DNA of 64,000 bases. Origin: Flavobacterium sp. LHD-80. GTDB lineage: Bacteria; Bacteroidota; Bacteroidia; Flavobacteriales; Flavobacteriaceae. Both the position numbers and the translations under genes were made by a program. The stretch is taken from the NCBI RefSeq assembly GCF_030929605.1, contig NZ_JAVFVS010000012.1, positions 1 to 64,000 of the forward strand. The letters are read 5' to 3'. Shown piece after piece: positions 52,450-62,623 of the stretch (the first letter of the stretch is position 1; each line of letters begins with the position of its first letter). The notes beneath the pieces are model-generated. The model saw only the letters and a program-made list of their open reading frames with translations. It was not told where the DNA came from and ran no database searches.

Positions 52450-52609
52450 ATTTGAATTAACACAACCTTACTAAGTTCATTATTCCCAAATATTTTTTTT
52501 CTAATTAGGTTCTACTAAAATACTTCAATCTTAAAGAAGGGAGAAATTTAGTCGATGAAATACCGATTAAATCGGATAAACTGCAATGTCAAAAAAATGC
52601 GTGATAAAA

Positions 52610-52633
52610 AAAAGCCCCATTACTGGGGCTTTT
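52610..52633 (-). terminator. Terminator of the rpo cluster
   Basis: AAAAGCCCCA / TGGGGCTTTT stem, symmetrical, just downstream of the DUF3467 gene on the minus strand. Between this and the prfC terminator (52450-52609) nothing further is seen. Confidence 0.88.
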
Positions 52634-52637
52634 GAAT

Positions 52638-52949
52638 TTATGCTTGTCCCGCAGGACCAAAATTAAGCGGAATTGGTGCTTGTTCCGTCTCTTTGATTTC
52701 ACCGTGAGCGGCCTCAAATCTATGGATATTTTCACCTATTGCTCTCAATAATCTTTTAGCATGTTGTGGTGTCAAAACAATTCTTGACTTTACCTTGGCT
52801 TTAGGAATACCCGGCATAATGCTTACAAAATCTAAAACAAACTCTGATGATGAGTGATTTATAATCGCAAGATTAGAATAAATTCCTTCTGCGACAGTTT
52901 CGTCTAACTCAATATTGATTTGCTCTTGTTGTTGTTTCGGATTACTCAT
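52638..52949 (-). CDS. DUF3467 protein, downstream of rpoC
   Basis: 103 residues, cytoplasmic. The stretch QINIELDETVAEGIYSNLA, then EFVLDFVSIMPG, and LTPQHAKRLLRAIGENI identify DUF3467. In Bacteroidota such a gene commonly follows rpoC. Here it starts 11 nt after the rpoC stop, so it is co-transcribed and likely translationally linked. Function is unknown; the genomic link hints at transcription or at coupling to it. Confidence 0.9.
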   Translation of the reverse strand: MSNPKQQQEQINIELDETVAEGIYSNLAIINHSSSEFVLDFVSIMPGIPKAKVKSRIVLTPQHAKRLLRAIGENIHRFEAAHGEIKETEQAPIPLNFGPAGQA

Positions 52950-52960
52950 AGTTTCCCTAA

Positions 52961-55900
52961 TTAATAAATGTATTCTTCTTTATTAGCCATCATTTCATTG
53001 TAATCATCTTTAGATCCTACGATCGTGTTATCGTATTCTCTCATACCAGTTCCCGCAGGAATTCTATGTCCAACAATTACATTTTCTTTTAATCCTTCTA
53101 AATCATCTACTTTACCAGCTACTGCAGCTTCGTTAAGTACTTTCGTTGTCTCCTGGAATGAAGCCGCAGAAATGAATGATTTAGTTTGTAACGAAGCTCT
53201 TGTAATACCTTGAAGAACTGGCGTTGCAGTTGCAGTAATTACGTCTCTTGCTACAACAAGATTTTTATCATTTCGTTTCAATAATGAATTTTCATCACGC
53301 AATTCACGAGGTGTAATGATCTGACCTGGTTTCAATACTGAAGAATCTCCAGCATCTTCAACTACTTTCATACCGTATAATTTATCGTTTTGAACGATGA
53401 AATCTTTAGTGTGAATTAATTGGTCTTCTAAGAATAAAGTATCACCTGGATCCTGAACTCTTACTTTACGCATCATTTGACGAATAACTACCTCAAAGTG
53501 CTTGTCATTAATTTTTACCCCTTGTAAACGATAAACCTCTTGAATTTCATTTACCAAGTACTGTTGAACAGCAGCTGGACCTTGAATTCTTAAGATATCA
53601 TCTGGTGTAATTGCACCGTCAGACAATGGAACTCCCGCTCTTACGAAGTCATTTTCTTGTACTAAGATTTGGCTAGAAAGTTTAACTAAATACTTTTTAA
53701 TCTCACCAAATTTAGATTCGATAACGATCTCACGGTTACCTCTTTTAATTTTTCCGAAAGATACAACACCATCAATTTCAGATACAACTGCTGGGTTTGA
53801 AGGGTTACGAGCTTCTAAAAGCTCAGTAATTCTTGGTAAACCTCCCGTGATATCGCCTGCTTTAGAAGAACGACGTGGGATTTTTACTAATACTTTACCT
53901 GCTTTAATTTTCTCTCCGTTTTCAACCATTAAGTGTGCACCTACTGGTAAGTTGTAAGAACGAATCAATTCACCTTCTTTACCATAAACTAATAAAGTTG
54001 GGATTAATTTTTTGTTTCTAGCCTCAGAAATTACTTTTTCTTGGAAACCAGTCTGCTCATCGATCTCAACCATGAACGATTGTCCTTGCTCTAAATCCTC
54101 GTAAGCAATCTTACCAGTAAACTCAGAAACAATTACACCGTTATATGGATCCCATTTACAGATTACAGTTCCTTTAGCAACAGTATCTCCATCGTTAACA
54201 AAAATACTAGATCCGTAAGGAATGTTATGTGTATTTAAAACAATTCCAGTTTTCTCATCAACTAATTTTAATTCAGTTGAACGTGAAACTACGATATCAA
54301 CAGAGTTACCTTCTCCGTCTTCTCCTTTAACTGTTTTTAAATCTTCAATTTCAAGTCTACCTGCGAATCTTGTAACAATACTAGATTCTTCAGAGATACC
54401 TCCAGCAACCCCTCCAACGTGGAACGTACGAAGTGTTAACTGTGTACCTGGCTCTCCAATAGACTGAGCTGCAATAACTCCGACAGCTTCACCTCTTTGT
54501 GTCATCTTACCAGTAGCTAAGTTTCTACCGTAACATTTAGCACAAATACCTTTTAAAGCTTCACAAGTTAATGGAGATCTAACTTCTACTTTTTCAATTG
54601 GAGAAGCTTCGATAGTTCTCATAATTGCTTCAGTAATTTGTTGACCAGATTGAACCATTACTTCATTAGTAAGAGGATTAATAACGTCTTGCAATGCAAC
54701 ACGTCCTAAAATTCTCTCTCCTAAAGATTCAACGATTTCCTCATTTTTCTTCAATGCCGCAACTTCAACACCTCTTAAAGTTCCACAATCTTCGATGTTA
54801 ACAATAACATCTTGAGAAACGTCATGAAGCCTTCTTGTTAAGTAACCAGCATCGGCCGTTTTAAGAGCCGTATCCGCAAGACCTTTACGAGCACCGTGAG
54901 TAGAAATAAAGTACTCAAGGATCGAAAGACCTTCCTTAAAGTTAGAAAGAATCGGGTTTTCAATAATCTCACCACCACCAGCAGTAGATTTTTTAGGCTT
55001 AGCCATCAAACCACGCATACCAGTTAACTGACGAATCTGTTCCTTGGAACCCCTCGCCCCAGAGTCAAGCATCATATATACAGAGTTGAAACCTTGCTGG
55101 TCTTCTCTAATATTTTTCATTGCTAATTCTGTTAACTGCGCATTTGCTGAAGTCCATACGTCAATAACTTGGTTGTAACGCTCGTTATTTGTGATAAGAC
55201 CCATGTTATAGTTAGTTGAGATACCTTCAACTTGCTCTCTGGCATCTGCAATTAACTTCGTTTTTTGTTCTGGGATTCTAATATCACCTAAAGAGAATGA
55301 TAAACCTCCTCTAAATGCGAATTTATACCCCATATCTTTCATATTATCCAAGAAAGCAGCCGTTGTAGGTACATCAGTCACACTTAAAATGTGTCCGATA
55401 ATATCTCTAAGGTTTTTCTTAGTCAATACGTCATTGATATATCCAGCTGCTTCAGGTACTACTTCGTTAAATAATACACGTCCTGCAGTTGTTTGAATGA
55501 TTTTGTACACTAATTCTCCAGCGTCATTAAAATCTTTTGCTCTAATTTTCACACGAGCATTTAATTCTAATCTTCCTTCGTTCAAAGCAATGTTTACTTC
55601 TTCTGCAGAATAGAAAGTCAAATCTTGACCTAAAATAATGTGATCTTCTGTAGAAATACGCTCTTTGGTCATATAGTATAGACCTAAGACCATGTCCTGA
55701 GAAGGTACAGTAATTGGAGCACCATTTGCAGGGTTAAGAATATTATGAGAAGCCAACATTAATAATTGTGCCTCTAAAATAGCCTCTGGTCCTAATGGTA
55801 AGTGAACCGCCATCTGGTCACCATCGAAATCGGCGTTGAAAGCCGTACATACTAATGGGTGTAACTGGATTGCTTTTCCTTCAATTAATTTTGGCTGGAA

Positions 55901-57268
55901 AGCCTGAATACCAAGTCTGTGCAAAGTAGGAGCACGGTTCAGTAAAACTGGGTGTCCTTTAATTACATTTTCTAAAATATCCCAAACTACTGGCTCTTTT
56001 TTGTCAATGATTTTCTTAGCAGATTTTACTGTTTTAACAATACCTCTTTCAATCAATTTACGGATAACGAAAGGTTTGTATAATTCAGAAGCCATATCTT
56101 TTGGCAATCCGCACTCATATAATTTTAACTCTGGACCAACAACAATTACCGAACGAGCAGAATAATCCACACGTTTTCCAAGTAAGTTTTGACGGAAACG
56201 TCCTTGCTTACCTTTTAATGAGTCAGATAATGATTTTAATGGTCTGTTAGATTCTGTTTTAACAGCAGAAGCTTTACGAGTGTTATCAAATAATGAATCT
56301 ACAGATTCTTGCAACATACGTTTCTCGTTTCTTAAGATAACTTCTGGAGCTTTAATCTCCATTAATCTTTTCAAACGGTTGTTACGGATGATTACACGAC
56401 GGTATAAGTCGTTCAAATCTGAAGTTGCAAAACGACCTCCATCAAGTGGCACAAGCGGACGTAATTCTGGTGGAATAACTGGAACCACTTTCATAATCAT
56501 CCATTCTGGACGGTTTTCGCGGTTTTCGTTAGACTCACGGAAAGACTCAACAACTTGTAATCTTTTTAAAGCTTCAGTTTTTCTTTGTTTAGAAGTCTCG
56601 TTGTTAGCGCTGTGTCTTAATTCATAAGATAAAGCATCTAAGTCAATACGAGCTAATAAATCCATAATACATTCTGCTCCCATTTTGGCAACAAATTTAT
56701 TTGGATCTAAATCATCTAAATATTGGTTTTCTTGTGGAAGAGTATCTAAAATATTCAAATATTCTTCTTCAGTTAAGAAATCTAATCTTTGTAAAGATTC
56801 TCCATCAGCATTTTTAGCAATACCAGCTTGGATTACTACGTATCTTTCGTAGTAAATGATCATATCTAATTTCTTAGATGGAAGACCAAGGATATAACCA
56901 ATTTTGTTTGGAAGAGAACGGAAGTACCAGATGTGAGCAATTGGCACAACAAGGTTGATGTGTCCTACTCTATCACGACGTACTTTTTTCTCAGTAACTT
57001 CAACACCACAACGGTCACAGATGATACCTTTGTAACGAATTCTTTTATACTTACCACAAGCACATTCGAAATCTTTTACTGGTCCGAAGATTCTTTCGCA
57101 GAAAAGTCCGTCACGCTCTGGTTTGTGAGTTCTATAGTTAATAGTTTCTGGCTTTAAAACCTCTCCTCTTGATTCTTTCAAGATAGATTCTGGTGAAGCC
57201 AATCCAATAGAAATTTTGTTAAATCTTTTTACTGGATTCTTATCTTTATTGTTTCTGTTATTCATCAT
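52961..57268 (-). CDS. rpoC: DNA-directed RNA polymerase subunit beta'
   Basis: 1435 residues. The N-terminal zinc-binding Cys set is seen in CERIFGPVKDFECACGKYKR and CDRCGVEVT. The catalytic Mg-binding motif is NADFDGD (in CTAFNADFDGDQMAVHLPL), followed by bridge-helix and trigger-loop regions (GARGSKEQIRQLTGMRGLMAKP, QSIGEPGTQLTLRTFHVGG). The second zinc site is CEALKGICAKCYG. Two ATG codons in a row begin the gene (57268 or 57265). It is separated from rpoB by 286 nt, unusually long for this operon, and the gap carries a dispersed repeat. Confidence 0.98.
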   Translation of the reverse strand: MMNNRNNKDKNPVKRFNKISIGLASPESILKESRGEVLKPETINYRTHKPERDGLFCERIFGPVKDFECACGKYKRIRYKGIICDRCGVEVTEKKVRRDRVGHINLVVPIAHIWYFRSLPNKIGYILGLPSKKLDMIIYYERYVVIQAGIAKNADGESLQRLDFLTEEEYLNILDTLPQENQYLDDLDPNKFVAKMGAECIMDLLARIDLDALSYELRHSANNETSKQRKTEALKRLQVVESFRESNENRENRPEWMIMKVVPVIPPELRPLVPLDGGRFATSDLNDLYRRVIIRNNRLKRLMEIKAPEVILRNEKRMLQESVDSLFDNTRKASAVKTESNRPLKSLSDSLKGKQGRFRQNLLGKRVDYSARSVIVVGPELKLYECGLPKDMASELYKPFVIRKLIERGIVKTVKSAKKIIDKKEPVVWDILENVIKGHPVLLNRAPTLHRLGIQAFQPKLIEGKAIQLHPLVCTAFNADFDGDQMAVHLPLGPEAILEAQLLMLASHNILNPANGAPITVPSQDMVLGLYYMTKERISTEDHIILGQDLTFYSAEEVNIALNEGRLELNARVKIRAKDFNDAGELVYKIIQTTAGRVLFNEVVPEAAGYINDVLTKKNLRDIIGHILSVTDVPTTAAFLDNMKDMGYKFAFRGGLSFSLGDIRIPEQKTKLIADAREQVEGISTNYNMGLITNNERYNQVIDVWTSANAQLTELAMKNIREDQQGFNSVYMMLDSGARGSKEQIRQLTGMRGLMAKPKKSTAGGGEIIENPILSNFKEGLSILEYFISTHGARKGLADTALKTADAGYLTRRLHDVSQDVIVNIEDCGTLRGVEVAALKKNEEIVESLGERILGRVALQDVINPLTNEVMVQSGQQITEAIMRTIEASPIEKVEVRSPLTCEALKGICAKCYGRNLATGKMTQRGEAVGVIAAQSIGEPGTQLTLRTFHVGGVAGGISEESSIVTRFAGRLEIEDLKTVKGEDGEGNSVDIVVSRSTELKLVDEKTGIVLNTHNIPYGSSIFVNDGDTVAKGTVICKWDPYNGVIVSEFTGKIAYEDLEQGQSFMVEIDEQTGFQEKVISEARNKKLIPTLLVYGKEGELIRSYNLPVGAHLMVENGEKIKAGKVLVKIPRRSSKAGDITGGLPRITELLEARNPSNPAVVSEIDGVVSFGKIKRGNREIVIESKFGEIKKYLVKLSSQILVQENDFVRAGVPLSDGAITPDDILRIQGPAAVQQYLVNEIQEVYRLQGVKINDKHFEVVIRQMMRKVRVQDPGDTLFLEDQLIHTKDFIVQNDKLYGMKVVEDAGDSSVLKPGQIITPRELRDENSLLKRNDKNLVVARDVITATATPVLQGITRASLQTKSFISAASFQETTKVLNEAAVAGKVDDLEGLKENVIVGHRIPAGTGMREYDNTIVGSKDDYNEMMANKEEYIY

Positions 57269-57481
57269 AGTTTTTACTATTGATTTATTTGCAATTAAAA
57301 AATTGAATTTAGATTTATAATCTACTCTTAAAAAAATAAGAGTTAATCATTCAGCTACTACCTCGGGTTACTTCTCTAAACCTCAAATTCTTATTTGAAG
57401 TGCTAGTTATAAAATGCTTTGCATTGTTATAAAAAATCGGAACGGGTTACGGGTATAAATCTTTAAAAACTTTTATAAAAA

Positions 57482-57548
57482 AGTGTTCAGTATTCAGAAT
57501 TTAGTGTTCAGTTTATCACTGATTACTAAATACTGAACACTGAATACT
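57482..57548. repeat. Inverted repeat of the TTCAG family between rpoB and rpoC (copy B)
   Basis: The left arm 57482-57512 pairs with 57518-57548 with about five mismatches in 31. The words TTCAGAATTTAGTGTTCAG are shared with copy A at 21193-21214. The remaining part of the gap (57269-57481) has a small hairpin TTATAAAATGC / GCATTGTTATAA near 57406-57433 and nothing else recognisable. Confidence 0.8.
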
Positions 57549-57554
57549 AAAACA

Positions 57555-60500
57555 TTATTCTTCCAAACGAAGATCTAATCCTAGACCTTTCAATTCGTGC
57601 ATTAATACATTGAATGATTCTGGTAAACCTGGTTCTGGCATAGTTTCTCCCTTAACGATAGCTTCGTAAGTTTTAGCTCTACCAATAACGTCATCAGACT
57701 TAACAGTTAAGATTTCACGTAGTGTACTAGAAGCTCCATAAGCCTCAAGTGCCCAAACCTCCATCTCTCCAAAACGCTGACCTCCAAATTGAGCCTTACC
57801 TCCAAGTGGTTGTTGCGTAATCAATGAGTATGGTCCGATAGAACGTGCGTGCATCTTATCATCAACCATGTGTCCTAATTTAAGCATGTAAATTACACCC
57901 ACAGTTGCTTTTTGCGCAAAACGCTCTCCAGTTCCACCATCATAAAGATAGGTATGTCCGAAACGTGGTACATTAGCCTCATCAGTCAAAGCATTGATTT
58001 CGTCTAGAGAAGCACCGTCAAAGATTGGAGTAGCAAATTTTCTACCCAAGTTCATACCAGCCCATCCAAGAACAGTCTCATAAATCTGACCAATGTTCAT
58101 ACGTGAAGGTACCCCAAGTGGATTCAATACGATATCTACCGGTGTTCCATCTTCTAAGAAAGGCATATCTTCGTGACGAACGATTCTAGCAACAATACCT
58201 TTGTTACCGTGACGTCCCGCCATTTTATCACCAACTTTTAACTTACGTTTTTTAGCGATATAGATTTTAGCCAATTTCAAGATTCCAGATGGTAATTCAT
58301 CTCCAACTGTAATAGTGAATTTCTCTCTTCTTAAAGCTCCTTGTAAGTCGTTCAGCTTAATTTTATAGTTATGAATTAAATCATTAACCATTTTATTTGT
58401 AGCATCATCAGCAACCCATTGACCTTTACTTAAGTGAGCAAAATCTTCTACTGCGTAAAGCATTTTTTGAGTATATTTTTTACCTTTTGGTAAAACTTCT
58501 TCACCCAAATCATTCATTACACCTTGAGATGTTTTTCCGTTAACGATCAAGAATAATTTCTCAACCAATCTGTCTTTTAATTCAACAAATTTAGTTTCGA
58601 ATTCCATTTCTAAAGCGCCTAAAGCATCTTTATCCTGAGTACGTTTACGTTTATCTTTTACGGCTCTTGCAAATAATTTTTTGTCAAGAACTACACCATG
58701 TAAAGATGGAGAAGCTTTTAATGAAGCATCTTTTACATCACCTGCTTTATCCCCGAAGATTGCACGAAGCAATTTCTCCTCTGGAGTAGGATCTGATTCT
58801 CCTTTTGGTGTAATTTTTCCGATCAAAATGTCGCCAGGTTTAACCTCTGCTCCAATTCTAATCATACCGTTTTCATCTAAATCTTTAGTAGCTTCTTCAG
58901 AAACGTTAGGAATATCGTTTGTTAACTCTTCATTTCCTAACTTAGTATCTCTAACCTCTAATGAATAATCATCAACGTGGATAGATGTAAAAATATCATC
59001 ACGAACTACTTTTTCAGAAATTACAATCGCATCCTCGAAGTTGTACCCTTTCCATGGCATGAACGCAACTTTTAAGTTTCTACCTAAAGCTAATTCACCA
59101 TTTTGAGTAGCATATCCTTCAGACAATACTTGTCCAGGAATAACTCTGTCACCTTTTCTTACGATTGGCTTCAAGTTAATACTTGTACCTTGATTGGTTT
59201 TTCTAAATTTAATAAGGTTGTACGTTTTCTCATCAGCATCAAAACTAACCATTCTCTCGTCTTCTGTACGATCGTATTTAATAGTAATGATATTTGCATC
59301 AACATACTCAACAGTACCATGCCCTTCAGCATTGATTAATACTCTTGAATCTGAAGCTACCTGACGCTCTAAACCTGTACCTACGATTGGCGCTTCAGGA
59401 CGGATCAAAGGAACTGCCTGACGCATCATGTTTGATCCCATCAACGCACGGTTCGCATCATCATGCTCCAAGAAAGGAATCAAAGATGCAGAAATCGATG
59501 CAATCTGGTTAGGAGCAACGTCTGTATAATGAACTACTGATGGCTCAACAACCGGGAAGTCACCTTCCTCACGAGCAATAACATTGCTAGCTGTAATTTT
59601 ACCTGAAGCATCCATTTCAATGTTTGCCTGAGCAATCATTTTACCTTCTTCTTCTTCAGCACTTAAGTAAACTGGAGTACTTTCTAAATCAACGACACCA
59701 TTAGTTACTTTACGGTATGGAGTTTCGATGAATCCCATTCCGTTTACTTTTGCATAAACACCAAGAGACGAAATCAAACCAATGTTTGGTCCCTCAGGAG
59801 TTTCAATCGGACATAAACGACCATAGTGAGTATAGTGAACGTCACGAACCTCGAAACCAGCTCTCTCTCTCGAAAGTCCACCTGGTCCAAGTGCAGAAAG
59901 TCTTCTTTTGTGTGTAATCTCAGCTAATGGATTCGTTTGATCCATAAATTGAGATAACTGGTTAGTACCAAAGAAAGAGTTGATAACTGATGATAATGTT
60001 TTAGCATTGATCAAATCAATTGGTGTAAACACCTCGTTATCTCTAACGTTCATTCTCTCACGAATAGTTCTAGCCATACGTGCTAAACCAACACCGAATT
60101 GTTGAGACAATTGTTCACCAACTGTTCTAACACGACGGTTTGATAAGTGATCGATATCATCAATCTCTGCTTTAGAGTTGATCAACTCGATCAAATATTT
60201 TACGATTGTAATGATATCCTCTTTAGTAAGCACTTGCTTATCCATAGGGATATCTAAATCTAACTTTTTGTTCATTCTGTAACGACCAACTTCACCTAAG
60301 TTATAACGTTGATCAGAGAAGAACAATTTATCTATAATACCACGAGCAGTTTCCTCATCAGGCGGTTCAGCGTTACGCAACTGACGGTAAATGTGCTCTA
60401 CAGCTTCTTTTTCAGAGTTTGTTGGATCTTTTTGTAACGTGTTGTGGATAATAGCATAATCTGCTTGATTGTTATCCTCTTTGTGCAACAAAATAGATTT

Positions 60501-61367
60501 TACGTTAGAATCGATGATCTCTTCAACATTATCTTTGTCGATAATTGTATCACGATCAAGGATGATTTCGTTACGTTCGATAGAAACTACCTCTCCAGTA
60601 TCTTCATCTACGAAATCCTCGTGCCATGTGTTCAATACACGTGCAGCAAGTCTTCTTCCAATATATTTCTTAATACCAGTTTTAGAAACTTTAATTTCTT
60701 CAGCTAAGTCGAAAATTTCAAGGATATCCTTATCTCTTTCGAAACCGATAGCACGGAATAAAGTTGTAACAGGTAATTTTTTCTTTCTATCGATATATGC
60801 GTACATTACGCTGTTGATATCGGTAGAGAATTCTATCCAAGATCCTTTAAAAGGAATTACTCTTGCAGAATAAAGTTTAGTTCCATTTGCGTGGAATGAC
60901 TGTCCAAAGAAAACCCCAGGAGAACGGTGTAATTGTGATACTACAACACGCTCGGCACCATTGATTACAAAAGTACCACTTGGAGTCATGTAAGGTATTG
61001 TTCCAAGATAAACATCTTGTACAATTGTTTCAAAATCTTCATGTTCTGGATCTGTACAGTATAGTTTTAACCTAGCTTTTAAAGGCACACTATAAGTAAG
61101 ACCTCTCTCTATACATTCTTGAATTGTATAACGTGGCGGATCAACAAAATAATCTAGGAATTCCAATACAAAGTTGTTTCTTGTATCTGTAATTGGGAAG
61201 TTTTCCATGAAGGTATTGTATAACCCTTCGTTGCCTCTTTCGTCAGATTTCGTTTCTAATTGGAAGAAATCTTTAAAAGATTTAACCTGAACATCCAAGA
61301 AATCCGGATAGTCAGGAATGTTTTTTGTAGAGGCAAAATTCAATCTTTCAGTCTGATTTGTTATCAT
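57555..61367 (-). CDS. rpoB: DNA-directed RNA polymerase subunit beta
   Basis: 1270 residues from the ATG at 61367 (MITNQTERLNFAS); an upstream TTG at 61370 is unlikely to be used. The rifampicin region reads QLSQFMDQTNPLAEITHKRR then LSALGPGG. The Asp, His and Ser that are usually changed in resistant strains are all wild type here. The fork loops and the C-terminal clamp region (GGKAQFGGQRFGEMEVWALEAYGA) are as expected. It follows rplL with 265 nt that hold a strong hairpin. Confidence 0.98.
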   Translation of the reverse strand: MITNQTERLNFASTKNIPDYPDFLDVQVKSFKDFFQLETKSDERGNEGLYNTFMENFPITDTRNNFVLEFLDYFVDPPRYTIQECIERGLTYSVPLKARLKLYCTDPEHEDFETIVQDVYLGTIPYMTPSGTFVINGAERVVVSQLHRSPGVFFGQSFHANGTKLYSARVIPFKGSWIEFSTDINSVMYAYIDRKKKLPVTTLFRAIGFERDKDILEIFDLAEEIKVSKTGIKKYIGRRLAARVLNTWHEDFVDEDTGEVVSIERNEIILDRDTIIDKDNVEEIIDSNVKSILLHKEDNNQADYAIIHNTLQKDPTNSEKEAVEHIYRQLRNAEPPDEETARGIIDKLFFSDQRYNLGEVGRYRMNKKLDLDIPMDKQVLTKEDIITIVKYLIELINSKAEIDDIDHLSNRRVRTVGEQLSQQFGVGLARMARTIRERMNVRDNEVFTPIDLINAKTLSSVINSFFGTNQLSQFMDQTNPLAEITHKRRLSALGPGGLSRERAGFEVRDVHYTHYGRLCPIETPEGPNIGLISSLGVYAKVNGMGFIETPYRKVTNGVVDLESTPVYLSAEEEEGKMIAQANIEMDASGKITASNVIAREEGDFPVVEPSVVHYTDVAPNQIASISASLIPFLEHDDANRALMGSNMMRQAVPLIRPEAPIVGTGLERQVASDSRVLINAEGHGTVEYVDANIITIKYDRTEDERMVSFDADEKTYNLIKFRKTNQGTSINLKPIVRKGDRVIPGQVLSEGYATQNGELALGRNLKVAFMPWKGYNFEDAIVISEKVVRDDIFTSIHVDDYSLEVRDTKLGNEELTNDIPNVSEEATKDLDENGMIRIGAEVKPGDILIGKITPKGESDPTPEEKLLRAIFGDKAGDVKDASLKASPSLHGVVLDKKLFARAVKDKRKRTQDKDALGALEMEFETKFVELKDRLVEKLFLIVNGKTSQGVMNDLGEEVLPKGKKYTQKMLYAVEDFAHLSKGQWVADDATNKMVNDLIHNYKIKLNDLQGALRREKFTITVGDELPSGILKLAKIYIAKKRKLKVGDKMAGRHGNKGIVARIVRHEDMPFLEDGTPVDIVLNPLGVPSRMNIGQIYETVLGWAGMNLGRKFATPIFDGASLDEINALTDEANVPRFGHTYLYDGGTGERFAQKATVGVIYMLKLGHMVDDKMHARSIGPYSLITQQPLGGKAQFGGQRFGEMEVWALEAYGASSTLREILTVKSDDVIGRAKTYEAIVKGETMPEPGLPESFNVLMHELKGLGLDLRLEE

Positions 61368-61573
61368 CAATGGACAAAATTTTGATTAAAAAAAAGTAAT
61401 TTTTTTGTGTAAAAACACACTGCGTAGTTTATACTTTCTTTTTAAAATCAATACATCTTTAAAAATAAAACGATTAATTCAGTTCAATTTTTTTTCTTCG
61501 TATTGATCAAAAACTCTTTCGTATATTAAACTATTTGATAATAAAATTTAATGTATTTTATTATACGAAAAAT

Positions 61574-61610
61574 GGTTTAGGCCTTTGAGTGTTAACTCAG
61601 GACCTAAACC
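61574..61610 (-). terminator. Hairpin between rplL and rpoB, likely attenuator
   Basis: GGTTTAGG / CCTAAACC with inner TGAGT-GTTA-ACTCA pairing. On the minus strand it is followed by ATTTTTCG, a short U-run, so termination would be partial. A partial terminator between rplL and rpoB is known in E. coli, where it lowers rpoBC relative to L7/L12. The rest of the gap to 61368 is AT-rich leader. Confidence 0.65.
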
Positions 61611-61632
61611 TAGTTCTTAAAACCGAGTTGAA

Positions 61633-62004
61633 TTATTTTAATTCAACTACAGCTCCAGCTTCTTCTAATGCTTTCTTAAGACCTTCAGCCTCTTCTTTAG
61701 AAACACCTTCTTTAACGTTGCTTGGAGCACCGTCAACTACATCTTTAGCTTCTTTAAGACCTAAACCTGTAAGTTCTTTTACTAATTTCACAACTGCTAA
61801 TTTAGAAGCACCAGCTTCTTTTAATACAACTGTAAATTCAGTTTGTGCTTCTTCAGCAGCACCTTCTCCACCACCTGCAGCAACTACTACAGCTGCAGCA
61901 GCAGGCTCGATACCATACTCGTCTTTTAATATTGTTGCTAATTCGTTAACTTCTTTAACTGTTAAGTTAACTAATTGTTCTGCGAATTGTTTCAAATCTG
62001 CCAT
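61633..62004 (-). CDS. rplL: Ribosomal protein bL12 (L7/L12)
   Basis: 123 residues. An N-terminal dimer helix (FAEQLVNLTVKEVNELATIL), an Ala/Gly-rich hinge (AAAAVVVAAGGGEGAAEE) and the C-terminal factor-binding domain (VKLVKELTGLGLKEAKDVVDGAP) are all in place. It forms the ribosomal stalk with L10 and recruits GTPase factors. It lies 93 nt after rplJ. Confidence 0.98.
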   Translation of the reverse strand: MADLKQFAEQLVNLTVKEVNELATILKDEYGIEPAAAAVVVAAGGGEGAAEEAQTEFTVVLKEAGASKLAVVKLVKELTGLGLKEAKDVVDGAPSNVKEGVSKEEAEGLKKALEEAGAVVELK

Positions 62005-62097
62005 TTTTTCTATCGTTTAAAATGATTTGTAAAAAATATAATTTATTTATTGTGCGCTAATTAAGCAGTAAGAAAGTATTCTTTCTTACATTGATAA

Positions 62098-62601
62098 TTA
62101 CTCTGCTCCTTCTTCTTCGCTTCCTGCGAATTTGTTTTGTAAAGCAGAAATAATTCTTTGAGCTGGAGATTGTAATAATCCAATAAGTTCTCCAAGTAAC
62201 TCTTCTTTTGATTTAATAGTTGCTAATGCATCTAATTGGTTATCTCCAATATATACTTCAGAGTTGATGTAAGCTCCTTTTAAAAGTGGTTTATCAGATT
62301 TCTTACGGAAATCTTTGATAATTTTTCCAGGCGCGTTAGCAACATCAGAAATAAAGATAGCACTGTTACCAGCTAAAACTGTTGGTAAATCACCATAATC
62401 ATTAGAAGAAGCTTCCATTGCTTTTGCAAGCAAAGTGTTCTTTACAACTTCTAATTTGATACCCGCTTTAAAACAAGCTCTACGTAAGTTTGAAGTTGTC
62501 TCTGCGTTTAAACCAGAAATATCAGATATATAAATGATATTTGTACCAGCTAACTGCGCAGTTAAATTTTCAATCGCGATTGATTTTTCTTCTCTAGTCA
62601 T
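62098..62601 (-). CDS. rplJ: Ribosomal protein uL10
   Basis: 167 residues. The N-terminal rRNA-binding part (TREEKSIAIENLTAQLAG, ISGLNAETTSNLRRACFKAGIKLEVVKNTLL) and the C-terminal L12-docking helix (PAQRIISALQNKFAG) are clear. It anchors L7/L12 on the 23S rRNA. Only 22 nt lie between rplA and rplJ, so the long L10-binding leader of enterobacteria is absent here and any autoregulation must be placed elsewhere. Confidence 0.97.
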   Translation of the reverse strand: MTREEKSIAIENLTAQLAGTNIIYISDISGLNAETTSNLRRACFKAGIKLEVVKNTLLAKAMEASSNDYGDLPTVLAGNSAIFISDVANAPGKIIKDFRKKSDKPLLKGAYINSEVYIGDNQLDALATIKSKEELLGELIGLLQSPAQRIISALQNKFAGSEEEGAE

Positions 62602-62623
62602 ACTAAAAATTTTTAACTACCAA

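Noticed and set aside
52961..61367. Rifampicin resistance changes in rpoB
   Set aside because: The Asp, His and Ser positions of the resistance region all read as wild type.
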